Virus record (IMG/VR): IMGVR_UViG_3300041411_000129
Location: 1-64,000 of that record
Reading direction: 5' to 3' (one strand)
Origin: a virus
Length of the DNA: 64,000 nt
A program made the translations under genes and the position numbers. The notes beneath the pieces are model-generated. The model saw only the letters and a program-made list of their open reading frames with translations. It searched no databases and had not been told where the DNA came from. Below are positions 57,187 through 64,000 of this stretch, piece by piece (within the stretch, counting starts at the first letter, position 1; each line of letters opens with the position of its first letter).

Positions 57187-57609
57187 GTGGCACTCTCGAC
57201 CCTGCTACTTTTACTAAAGTCCTTATTTCCTTTTCTGAAAGAAATTCTTCTGCGAGATAAGACTTTAAAAGCATTCGTCGGCGATAACAAGACGGCTACC
57301 TTCTTGTTGTCTATCTTAGTCCTGGTGTTCATCCTGTTCCTCGCCGTCGTCGATGTCTTATCCGTAAAGAATAAAGAACTCGAAGCGATGAAAGAGTCGG
57401 GTGCTTTCACCACACCACATCTGGAAGATGCGAATAAACGTATCAAGGAGCTTGAAGATCAACTTAAACTCTGCCGACCGGTGCAACCTGATGTTAGTCA
57501 GGGGAATCACCATCCAACCACCAACGTAGCGAGCGAAGGCAAGAAAGGTAAGTCCCTAAAGGACTACGCCTCGTCGCGTCTGAAGAGTCTCGATGATAAC
57601 GGTAAATAA
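57187..57609 (+). CDS. Probable inner-membrane spanin (i-spanin)
   Basis: The product has 140 residues and uses a GTG start (AGGGGA about ten bases upstream). It has a hydrophobic N-terminus (ALSTLLLLLKSLFPFLKEIL), a membrane helix at about residues 37-59 ('ATFLLSILVLVFILFLAVVD'), then a charged coiled-coil helix ('EDANKRIKELEDQLKLC') and a basic Ser/Lys tail. The next gene encodes a small lipoprotein, the arrangement of Rz/Rz1 spanin pairs that fuse the two membranes at lysis. Spanin i-partners usually have only one membrane helix at the N-terminus, so this one is slightly unusual. Confidence 0.55.
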   Translation: MALSTLLLLLKSLFPFLKEILLRDKTLKAFVGDNKTATFLLSILVLVFILFLAVVDVLSVKNKELEAMKESGAFTTPHLEDANKRIKELEDQLKLCRPVQPDVSQGNHHPTTNVASEGKKGKSLKDYASSRLKSLDDNGK

Positions 57610-57611
57610 CC

Positions 57612-57992
57612 ATGTTGAACTTACGTCTAAATATGCGTCTGATGTTGCAACTTCCATTGCTTCTCTTGGGATCATGCACGCCGGTGATTCCAAGTACATC
57701 GATCGTCATTTATACGGTTGAGAGCCCTGCGCCTCAAGTGCAGCACAAGAAATCTCAGCCGGTGCAAAAGAAGCAAGCGCGTAAAGTCACCGATAATGCT
57801 GAGAAGTGCGAACGCATGGAGCTGGCTGTTATCGAGACATACAAGATCCCTGACCTACCGGATCTCACTAATCTCTCTCCAGACGACGACCCAGCCGTAG
57901 TGGACGCGCTGTATGAACACATCAAGCTGTTGCGAAGTGAGCTCAAGCGTGTGATGGCAGATTACAAATGTACGGTAAGTGGTACTCCGTGA
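57612..57992 (+). CDS. Small lipoprotein, probable outer-membrane spanin (o-spanin)
   Basis: The product has 126 residues. The N-terminus is a lipoprotein signal: 'LRLMLQLPLLLLGSC' with lipobox L-G-S-C, so the cysteine at residue 22 would be lipid-modified. It continues with a Lys/Gln/Pro linker ('QHKKSQPVQKKQARK') and a C-terminal helix ('VVDALYEHIKLLRSELKRVM'). It lies two bases after the i-spanin-like gene. With that partner it would bridge the outer membrane to the inner membrane. Two further cysteines (CERMEL, KCTV) could form a disulphide. The second in-frame ATG (MRLMLQ) could also serve as start. Confidence 0.6.
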   Translation: MLNLRLNMRLMLQLPLLLLGSCTPVIPSTSIVIYTVESPAPQVQHKKSQPVQKKQARKVTDNAEKCERMELAVIETYKIPDLPDLTNLSPDDDPAVVDALYEHIKLLRSELKRVMADYKCTVSGTP

Positions 57993-58056
57993 GTGGTTGA
58001 TTCAAAAGATACAAAACTGACCAATACTCTAGGCGTACCTCTTAAGGAATTCAAGA

Positions 58057-59544
58057 ATGGCTGATACACCAGTAGCAACTGGAGCGGTCCTTTATACGGA
58101 CGGCGGTTTCTTAGCCGATAAACGTATCGGCGGATGGGGTGTTCACGGTTACACTTTCATCGATGAAGCTCCAAAGAAAGGCACGGGTAACCCGAAAGCC
58201 GTGCCTTCTGATAAAGGCTATCTCGGTGACAACATCGTGGGCAACAAGGTCACTCCGATCGAGTACATCGATCTGATTGGTGGCCGCAGGGATTACGGGA
58301 GCAACAACGAGGTCGAACTCGAAGCAATGTATCGTGCATTGCTGTGGCTTCAAGAAAACCCTGAGATCATCAAAGCGGTATTGCTCAGCGATTCGATGTT
58401 CGTGGTGAAGGGTACTGACTTCCTACCGGCATGGGCAGAGGGCGGTAAGTGGCTCAATAAGAAGGGCGGTCCAATTAAGTACCGCCCTCTGTGGGAAAAG
58501 TACAAAGAGGTCTGGGATGACCTGAGGTCGAAGATCTCCATTGAGATGAACCACGTCAAGGCTCACAATGGGGAAATGGGCAACACCATCGCTGACTCCC
58601 ACGCCGGGAGAGGTTTGGTGTTAGGAACGAAGAAGGACGATACGATCATCCGCGATCGTAAAGTCGCTCAAGGGTATTGGGGTAATAAGAACGTCATCCC
58701 GCGTATTCTCCAAGCCCCTCGTTGGTATTTCGCAACAAACGATCTCGAGTACAAACGAGCAGACGGCACAACTGTCTACTACGTTGGTTCGCACGGCACG
58801 AAAGATAAGGAAGACGAACTGTACGGCAAACCGTACGCTGACAACTTCCTTGGCGTGGTACGGGTCAAAGAGCCCGATCCAGTAATGGAAACCTTGCGTC
58901 TCACAGCTATCGCAAAAGATGCCAAGCAGTACGGCGCTATTGTGATTGCGCACTTGGATGCAATCTTCTCTCCCAAGACGTACAAAGAGCTTTCTGACTA
59001 CAACACCACCTTCCTGTATCCGTCCAAGAAAGGCGTCGACTTGCTCGATTCCAAGGACGTTCCAGTACTGGTGGAGATGCGGCCAGCAGGCTTAGGTTTC
59101 AGGGGTGTGCAGTCTTGGGACGGCATGAGTAGGGTTCTAGATGGAGTCCTTGAAGGTGATGATTACTACGTCCTCACCGACATTACGGACTTACTCTATG
59201 AGGAGAAGGGCGATAAGAAAGTCGTCCGGAAACTCAAGCCGAGTATTTCCCAAATTGTCAAATACCTCGATGTAGGGGTGACATTCAACTTGGAGAAAGC
59301 TAAGGATGAACCCAAACCGTTCATCGGTAAAGTGCGTTTGGTCTTGGGTGGCGATATACTGACACGGAACCAGTTGGCGGCTCTGGCAGAGGACGTTAAG
59401 TCCGTTAAAGTAGTGTGCTGGAGGGAATCTGATAACGTAGGACGTTACGCTACCATGGTAGAGCTGTTGTCTGGTGATGTCGGCATTTGGGCACGGACAG
59501 CATCAAACATCTACTATCACACGATCAAGCAGAAGACTAACTGA
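58057..59544 (+). CDS. RNase H-like protein with a unique C-terminal extension
   Basis: A 495-residue protein. The first ~190 residues are an RNase HI domain with all four catalytic residues: D15 in 'VLYTDGGFLADKRIGGWGV', E87 in 'SNNEVELEAMYRALLWL', D112 in 'VLLSDSMFVVKG', and D180 in 'GNTIADSHAGRGL', with H170 in 'HVKAHNGEM'. RNase HI is normally ~155 residues. Residues about 190-495 form an extra domain with no recognised match ('GYWGNKNVIPRILQAPRWYF', 'FLYPSKKGVDLLDSKDVPVL', 'VVCWRESDNVGRYATMVELL'). It would remove RNA from RNA:DNA hybrids or act in primer removal. The extension may confer a new activity or binding partner. Confidence 0.85.
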   Translation: MADTPVATGAVLYTDGGFLADKRIGGWGVHGYTFIDEAPKKGTGNPKAVPSDKGYLGDNIVGNKVTPIEYIDLIGGRRDYGSNNEVELEAMYRALLWLQENPEIIKAVLLSDSMFVVKGTDFLPAWAEGGKWLNKKGGPIKYRPLWEKYKEVWDDLRSKISIEMNHVKAHNGEMGNTIADSHAGRGLVLGTKKDDTIIRDRKVAQGYWGNKNVIPRILQAPRWYFATNDLEYKRADGTTVYYVGSHGTKDKEDELYGKPYADNFLGVVRVKEPDPVMETLRLTAIAKDAKQYGAIVIAHLDAIFSPKTYKELSDYNTTFLYPSKKGVDLLDSKDVPVLVEMRPAGLGFRGVQSWDGMSRVLDGVLEGDDYYVLTDITDLLYEEKGDKKVVRKLKPSISQIVKYLDVGVTFNLEKAKDEPKPFIGKVRLVLGGDILTRNQLAALAEDVKSVKVVCWRESDNVGRYATMVELLSGDVGIWARTASNIYYHTIKQKTN

Positions 59545-59561
59545 TCGTAGAGGTCTCACTA

Positions 59562-59978
59562 ATGAACGTCGACAGACTGGCATCGGGTAATTATCCGGTA
59601 GTTGTACAACATCATCCAGTCAATGATGGTGAACTAAGTCCGAAGCACAGCATAAAACGATTTATCTTCGTTACATCGCTGTGGTGCTGGATGAATCATA
59701 TCGACAAACCCACCGCTTGTGCGATGGAGGAGTTAAATGATCGGTTCAAGTTAGTTATGAGGTCGAAAGCGTTATTGTTCCCTGCGGCCATGAGCAAGAT
59801 GGTCTGGGGTAAGATCGACCTCGCGACCATTCATACTCGCTACAGACAACGGAAGATTCGGATCGAAGATGCAGTTACCGAGCTGATGCGTTGCGCGCCC
59901 TCTTGGGTACGCTACGACAGTGACGAGTTGCTCCTTCGGGACGTTGAGGCGATCTTCCGTAGCGTCAAAACGGTGTGA
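59562..59978 (+). CDS. Small basic soluble protein, unknown
   Basis: The product has 138 residues, MNVDRLASGNYPVVVQHHPV, with a GTAGAGGTC ribosome site. It is mostly helical after residue 40 ('MNHIDKPTACAMEELNDRFK', 'MVWGKIDLATIHTRYRQRKI') and rich in Arg and Lys. No membrane segment. It follows RNase H after 17 bases and ends at a bidirectional terminator. Possibly nucleic-acid binding; not recognised. Confidence 0.65.
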   Translation: MNVDRLASGNYPVVVQHHPVNDGELSPKHSIKRFIFVTSLWCWMNHIDKPTACAMEELNDRFKLVMRSKALLFPAAMSKMVWGKIDLATIHTRYRQRKIRIEDAVTELMRCAPSWVRYDSDELLLRDVEAIFRSVKTV

Positions 59979-59983
59979 GCAGC

Positions 59984-60019
59984 ATACACTCCCCAGCAGA
60001 CAACTGCTGGGGAGTGTAT
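59984..60019. terminator. Bidirectional terminator hairpin
   Basis: ATACACTCCCCAGCAG-ACAA-CTGCTGGGGAGTGTAT is a perfect 16-bp stem between the convergent genes 59562 and 60026. The longest perfect stem seen in this window. Confidence 0.8.
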
Positions 60020-60025
60020 ATGCCC

Positions 60026-60886
60026 TTATGACTTCAATGCGACGACAATATCGTCACGAGCATTCGTCATGGCGCTGGTGAACTGTTCGGTCATATCGAC
60101 CAATACAGCACCTGCGGTAACGGTAATGCCGACCTTGTAGAACAGGTCAGAAAGCTGGGAGGTGACGAGACCAGACATCTCATCGCCATCTTTACCGTCC
60201 AGCTCTTTACGCAGTTCCGTAACCAGAACAACCAGACGGTTGATCAGCTTCTGGATATTGACGAAGTCTACCGCACCGACGTCAGCATTCAGTTTGTTGA
60301 TCAGGATGAACGCTTCTTCGATATCAGCATTACGCTCGACTACTTTGCCGAGTGTAGTCTGGTTACGACCGCCGTTCTGGAAGAAGCCTTTGATCTTGTC
60401 AAAGTCTTCCTGAGGAATCAATGCGAGGTTCTTCGCCAGATCCCTGATACCCGATTGTGCCTTGAGGCGATCAGGTTCATTGAGAGCGACCGCCAGCTTG
60501 GTGTTGACCGCCTTGAGAGTGATCTCAGTGGTTTCAACAGCTGGGAGGATGGTCTCGATCAGGAAGCGCAGGAAAGGCACCCACTGACCGCTGAAGCCCG
60601 GTGGAACGGCAACGTAGATACCGCGGGTCTTCTGGTAGTCTTTACCAACCAGAACTTCCTTCAGTTCTTCGGTGTCGATCTTCTGCTTGACGTAGTTGCC
60701 AAGCTTCAGGCCGTTGCAGTACGTGGTGAAGTTTTCGATGTAGCTCTTGAAGGTGGTCGCAAGACCGGACAGGAAGGCCAGAGCTTTCGACTCAGTGGAC
60801 AGCATGCTGCCTTCTTCGATCAAGCTTGGAAGGGTGCTAGCAGATTCCGACGTATAGTCAGCCAGCGTCTTGTTAACTTTCGACAT
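60026..60886 (-). CDS. Alpha-helical protein (286 aa), possible internal head or virion protein
   Basis: An almost wholly helical protein, MSKVNKTLADYTSESASTLP, with repeated heptad-like stretches ('IRDLAKNLALIPQEDFDKIK', 'INRLVVLVTELRKELDGKDG', 'LSDLFYKVGITVTAGAVLVD'). Codons are biased to C/G-ending forms, so it is probably made in quantity. It forms a single-gene minus transcript between two plus-strand blocks. High expression and helical character would fit an internal head or scaffold-like protein; that is inference. Confidence 0.7.
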   Translation of the reverse strand: MSKVNKTLADYTSESASTLPSLIEEGSMLSTESKALAFLSGLATTFKSYIENFTTYCNGLKLGNYVKQKIDTEELKEVLVGKDYQKTRGIYVAVPPGFSGQWVPFLRFLIETILPAVETTEITLKAVNTKLAVALNEPDRLKAQSGIRDLAKNLALIPQEDFDKIKGFFQNGGRNQTTLGKVVERNADIEEAFILINKLNADVGAVDFVNIQKLINRLVVLVTELRKELDGKDGDEMSGLVTSQLSDLFYKVGITVTAGAVLVDMTEQFTSAMTNARDDIVVALKS

Positions 60887-60989
60887 GAGCAGATGCTCCC
60901 TCAGAGTGCAAAATTAGGTAAACCCATAGCAGAGTCTATTTATTTACGCAACGTGTGTATGTTGTGTGAAATTATCAACGGAGCAGGAC

Positions 60990-62486
60990 ATGTCTTACGC
61001 ATCTCTCTGGAAACCCGCGCCAGCGTTCTACCCAATGCCAAACACCGGCACTGTCCTTGACATCTCGTCGGGTAGCTGGGTAAAGGGACACAAAGGACAA
61101 ATGATCTTGAACGGCGGCTTCGCCCTGTTCTGGTCTATTGCTGCATTGCCAAACATGGGTAAGTCCACCATCGCAGCCGGTTGCTGCGGTGCGGTACTGC
61201 GCGCTTTCCCTGATGCTGCACTTCACGTACATGATACTGAAACCACCATGGTGGCCGAACGTGTCGAACGTCTTACCCGTTTGGGTATGGGTGCTCCATC
61301 GAAGTACAACCGTGTTCCTGAATGTCTGATGTCTGAAGGCCGGATGTTCTTCACCAACTCCGTTGACTACGATGGTACTCAATGGTTCGAGCTGGTCAAG
61401 AAATTCGCCAAGCAGCGCTTCAAAGAAGAGAAGCGTATTCAGCTTGAGATCCTGAACCCTCAGGACGGTAAGCCGTACGAGTACTTCAACCCGGTCATCG
61501 AATTCTGCGACTCCTTCTCTGGCCTGAAAGCCGAGAACGCCGTAGCGATGTTGGCTGAGAACGAAGTCGGCACCAAAGACATGAACATGTTGGCGATGCG
61601 TGTCAACAGTGGTAAGAGTCAGATCGTCGATCAGATCAACGACCTTGCTGCGCGTCATGCGATCTACTTCCTCGGCACGGCGCACGTCGGTGCATCGTAC
61701 CAACTTGACCCACGCTCCCCTACTATCAAGACGTTGAAGTGGCTGAAGGGCGATATCAAGCTCAAGCGTGTGCCTGAGAACTTCTCGTTCCAGACCGGCA
61801 ACTGCTACATCATCACTCACTTCTCGCCGATGTTGAACGGCAGTGGTAAGGATGCGATGCCAGAGTACCCGTACGAGCCGGGTGACGAGGATAAGCAGAC
61901 CGACCTGATCGAGATCAAGGTTACCAACCAGCGTGGCAAGTTCGGCATCTCAGGCGTTCCTATCCCTCTGGTTATTTCTCAGAAGGACGGCTTCCTGCCA
62001 TACATGTCTAACTTCGTCTTCCTGAAAGAAGAAGGCGGTAAGTTTGGTTTCGAAGGTAACGACCGCAACTACGCGCTGTCGCTCTGCCCTGACATCAAAC
62101 TGCAACGGACCAACGTTCGTCAGAAGTTCCGCGAGAACCCACGCCTGCAACACGCGGCTTACATTCTCGTAACCCTGTACTGGATGTTCACGTACTGGAC
62201 TGAGTTCGATGACGGCCTACGCTGCACTCCGGCGCAGTTGTATGAAGAAATCAAGGCCATGGGGTACGATTGGGATGCGCTGCTGGATTCTCGCTATTGG
62301 TTCATGCCAATCGAAGCCGGTAAGGACATTCCGTTCACATCCGCTATGGACCTCCTTCGTATCCGGGCCGGTCGGTATCACCCTTACTGGTATCCAAAAT
62401 CACGTAAAGAAATGGGACTCCCAGAGCCAGTTGACATTGCCGTAGTCGCTGAGTGTGTGGTTCCAAAGGAATCAACAGGAAAATAA
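60990..62486 (+). CDS. RecA-like recombinase/ATPase
   Basis: The start MSYASLWKPAPAFYPMP is chosen because ACGGAGCAGG lies just upstream. A 498-residue protein, larger than RecA (~350). 'FWSIAALPNMGKSTIAAGCC' contains the P-loop (N-M-G-K-S-T) near residue 53. 'HVHDTETTMVAERVERLTRL' matches the E-containing segment after beta-strand 2 of RecA/RadA motors. 'VIEFCDSFSGLKAENA' near 170 is Walker B. 'IYFLGTAHVGASYQLDPRSP' follows the sensor strand. Unlike typical recombinases the first Gly of G-x-x-G-K-T is Pro-Asn. It would drive strand exchange in recombination-dependent replication. The long C-terminal half has no recognised match. Confidence 0.75.
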   Translation: MSYASLWKPAPAFYPMPNTGTVLDISSGSWVKGHKGQMILNGGFALFWSIAALPNMGKSTIAAGCCGAVLRAFPDAALHVHDTETTMVAERVERLTRLGMGAPSKYNRVPECLMSEGRMFFTNSVDYDGTQWFELVKKFAKQRFKEEKRIQLEILNPQDGKPYEYFNPVIEFCDSFSGLKAENAVAMLAENEVGTKDMNMLAMRVNSGKSQIVDQINDLAARHAIYFLGTAHVGASYQLDPRSPTIKTLKWLKGDIKLKRVPENFSFQTGNCYIITHFSPMLNGSGKDAMPEYPYEPGDEDKQTDLIEIKVTNQRGKFGISGVPIPLVISQKDGFLPYMSNFVFLKEEGGKFGFEGNDRNYALSLCPDIKLQRTNVRQKFRENPRLQHAAYILVTLYWMFTYWTEFDDGLRCTPAQLYEEIKAMGYDWDALLDSRYWFMPIEAGKDIPFTSAMDLLRIRAGRYHPYWYPKSRKEMGLPEPVDIAVVAECVVPKESTGK

Positions 62487-62490
62487 CATC

Positions 62491-62772
62491 ATGGCCAATT
62501 CACTGGTTACGAAGGTCAGCGACCTGCTGTCTAATCAGAACGCGAAACTCGCGGCTAACTTTAATGCCACGTTCCATGTGAACGCGGAGACAGAAGAAGA
62601 CGAACTCCGGGCACTCAACAAATACTTCCGTCACGAGTTGAGCAAGATCCGGATCTCTACACTGGACGAGTGTGAGTGTCTGCGAAACGATATCGCGCCA
62701 GTGTATTGGCTGAAGTATTTCGAGACTCACGTCCTGCCGACTCTGGTGCGTTTCAATCTTCCCGAGGGCTAA
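62491..62772 (+). CDS. Small acidic protein, unknown
   Basis: The product has 93 residues. The start MANSLVTKVSDLLSNQ follows AGGAAAATAACATC, while a longer frame overlaps the RecA-like gene. It is helical ('EEDELRALNKYFRHELSKIR', 'DIAPVYWLKYFETHVLPTLV') and acidic, with two neighbouring cysteines (C-E-C). It lies four bases after the RecA-like gene and may be a partner of it. Not recognised. Confidence 0.65.
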   Translation: MANSLVTKVSDLLSNQNAKLAANFNATFHVNAETEEDELRALNKYFRHELSKIRISTLDECECLRNDIAPVYWLKYFETHVLPTLVRFNLPEG

Positions 62773-62778
62773 TTCCAC

Positions 62779-63516
62779 ATGAACGCTAAACGTAAGAAAG
62801 TCACGGAAAAGATGTTGGAGCGAATCGCGTCCATCATTCCCGGCGACGATACGAACGTGAAGATCTTCAGGGAAAAACTCGAGGCAATGAATGATGACGA
62901 GTTTGAATCTTACTTGCGTAAGCTCAAGCCCGTCAAAACTCAGGAAGACATCGCTAACCGCGAGTGGATTCCATTCTACGTTCCTAACCTCTCAGGTAAG
63001 CGGGTAAGTATTGCCCGCAACTACCAGATTGCGAAAGGCATGGGACGTAGCTTGGATCACCGTCTGGTAATGACTGACCCTTCAACGGGTTTGCAGTACG
63101 TCACTCCGCACGCATATCCGGTTCTCGATCTTCCAGTGCGTCGACAGGCTCAGACGGTCGCTAAGAAGCGATCTATCCCTGAGCATAACCAACGTATCGA
63201 CGACCTGACCGAACAGCCTACAAGCGAGTCTAAGGGCAGCCGTATCTCCTCTCCTGAGGGTGTGGCGCTCTTGTCTCGTGGTCTTGACAACACGATGCTT
63301 GAATTCGTGAAGATCCGTGGTGGTGACACCGCAGGTTATCGCGAGTACAAACGTCTGCTTATCGAGACGGGTGAGGTCAGCTACGCACAGTTGGATGGGT
63401 TGGGTATCGCTAAATCTACCAAGACTGCATCGATTATCTTTAATTGCATGCACATTGGTAACAACCTCGATCCAAGTACTAAGGTGCCTGCCGATGCCAT
63501 GCCCGACACGCTCTGA
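62779..63516 (+). CDS. Soluble basic protein (245 aa), unknown
   Basis: The product starts MNAKRKKVTEKMLERIASII and follows its neighbour after six bases. The N-terminal 60 residues are charged helices. The middle contains 'PNLSGKRVSIARNYQIAKG', the Arg/Lys-rich 'VRRQAQTVAKKRSIPEHNQR', and the third part 'EGVALLSRGLDNTMLEFVKI' with 'GGDTAGYREYKRLL'. It is a candidate nucleic-acid binding protein of the recombination operon. The family is not recognised and the function cannot be given. Confidence 0.65.
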   Translation: MNAKRKKVTEKMLERIASIIPGDDTNVKIFREKLEAMNDDEFESYLRKLKPVKTQEDIANREWIPFYVPNLSGKRVSIARNYQIAKGMGRSLDHRLVMTDPSTGLQYVTPHAYPVLDLPVRRQAQTVAKKRSIPEHNQRIDDLTEQPTSESKGSRISSPEGVALLSRGLDNTMLEFVKIRGGDTAGYREYKRLLIETGEVSYAQLDGLGIAKSTKTASIIFNCMHIGNNLDPSTKVPADAMPDTL

Positions 63517-63517
63517 A

Positions 63518-63985
63518 ATGATGAAGCTGATTACCGATATCGTGTTCAGGTATTGCAGTACGCCTGAACGCATCGGTTCGATGCTGACTCTCGCCACTGC
63601 TTCGAAGCTACAGATCAACTTCCGGACTTCCCTGCACTCTAAAACAGGCTGCTTGAAGCTTTGGGATTTCATCGAGGTCCAAACGGACGTCAGTGATCCT
63701 GAGTTCATGGAAGTTCTGATGAACATGGTTGGCGAGTTTATGTTCCTTGCCGAGGTGGATGACACCGCCTTCAACACTGAAATCGCCGGTCCTCTGGCCA
63801 GAACTCTGGCGTGGGTGAAAGACGCTGCCGGTACGCCTGACTCACTACGTGAGATGGCTGCCAATGTCGAGACGTATCGTGAGATGCTCAACTTCAACAA
63901 GTGGGCGGCTTTCGTCTACCTGATGTCGATGACCGATCTGATGCGCGTATTGACAGCGTTAAAGAACGAAGCTGCTAAAGGTTAA
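63518..63985 (+). CDS. Helical protein (155 aa), unknown
   Basis: Reading starts at the ATG two bases after the previous stop (TGAAATG), with MMKLITDIVFRYC; a second ATG follows directly. No clear ribosome site is present, so translation is presumably coupled. The protein is helical ('FMEVLMNMVGEFMFLAEVDD', 'LREMAANVETYREMLNFNKW', 'FVYLMSMTDLMRVLTALKNE') and acidic. It is the last complete gene of the window. Nothing more can be said about its function. The frame is open further upstream but overlaps its neighbour, so that part is treated as not coding. Confidence 0.65.
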   Translation: MMKLITDIVFRYCSTPERIGSMLTLATASKLQINFRTSLHSKTGCLKLWDFIEVQTDVSDPEFMEVLMNMVGEFMFLAEVDDTAFNTEIAGPLARTLAWVKDAAGTPDSLREMAANVETYREMLNFNKWAAFVYLMSMTDLMRVLTALKNEAAKG

Positions 63986-64000
63986 CTCCGAGGTTCTCAA

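Noticed and set aside
63317-63517. Upstream extension of the last gene overlapping 62779
   Set aside because: The first 67 codons of that frame have shadow composition and overlap a well-formed gene; the start next to the previous stop codon is preferred.
1-64000. tRNA genes, integrase, attachment sites, insertion sequences, terminase
   Set aside because: I looked for cloverleaf ends with GGTTC-type arms, tyrosine or serine recombinase motifs, transposase motifs and large-terminase ATPase motifs and saw none. A tRNA search program could still find a degenerate tRNA.

Overview
The window is a segment of a large, contractile-tailed (myovirus) bacteriophage genome, most likely a jumbo phage of a Gram-negative host such as Pseudomonas. 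This rests on what is present: a portal-like protein with a long acidic tail, a very strongly codon-biased capsid-like gene, a membrane-piercing spike next to a PAAR tip protein, two sets of tail-fibre genes, an endolysin of the phiKZ gp144 type, a probable spanin pair with a lipobox (which implies an outer membrane), and phage-type replication and recombination enzymes (DnaB-like helicase, RecA-like ATPase, SbcC/gp46-like ATPase, RuvC-like resolvase, RNase H). I saw no tRNA, rRNA, CRISPR array, insertion sequence, integrase or terminase gene. The genus and host are inference.

Layout. 1-12327 (minus) is a run of virion-type genes dominated by tandem paralogues of one domain, called here the YxR domain, with three lectin-like proteins. 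12465-16198 (plus) is an operon of small accessory genes, several in paralogous pairs and several encoding short membrane proteins. Many start just after a tiny hairpin whose loop carries the Shine-Dalgarno sequence. 16263-17807 (minus) is a lone DnaB-like helicase. 17846-26681 (plus) holds the capsid-like gene with structured 5' and 3' untranslated regions, three further large proteins (one with a 110-residue Arg/Asp-rich segment) and a CYTH-like protein. 26769-33489 (minus) holds a RuvC-like resolvase, three more YxR proteins and a large virion protein. 33522-37698 (plus) holds the portal-like gene, a 304-base non-coding stretch and two small genes. 37754-49295 (minus) holds the endolysin and two paralogous tail-fibre modules. 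49376-50958 (plus) holds two unknown genes. 51001-52085 (minus) is the PAAR/spike pair. 52159-55043 (plus) is the SbcC-like ATPase with two small genes. 55086-57073 (minus) holds two structural-type genes. 57187-59978 (plus) holds the spanins, RNase H and a small gene. 60026-60886 (minus) is an alpha-helical protein. 60990-63985 (plus) starts with the RecA-like ATPase.

How the parts fit. Strand switches are marked by hairpins: perfect stems of the form CATAAAG...CTTTATG between some blocks, and on the plus strand four hairpins followed by exactly 8 bases and then T8-T9. A 15-base motif of the form ATTACRGWSAKAYRT recurs in leader regions of plus-strand operons and is a candidate phage promoter. 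The capsid, portal, fibre, spike and YxR genes would build the particle. The helicase, RecA-like, SbcC-like, RuvC-like and RNase H genes would serve replication, recombination and genome processing. The endolysin and spanins would serve lysis.

The strongest candidates for something undescribed are (i) the covarying Shine-Dalgarno stem-loops, (ii) the expansion of the YxR domain to about fifteen genes, with halves that also occur alone, (iii) the duplicated fibre cassette with a shared C-terminal domain, and (iv) the spaced hairpin/T-tract terminators.
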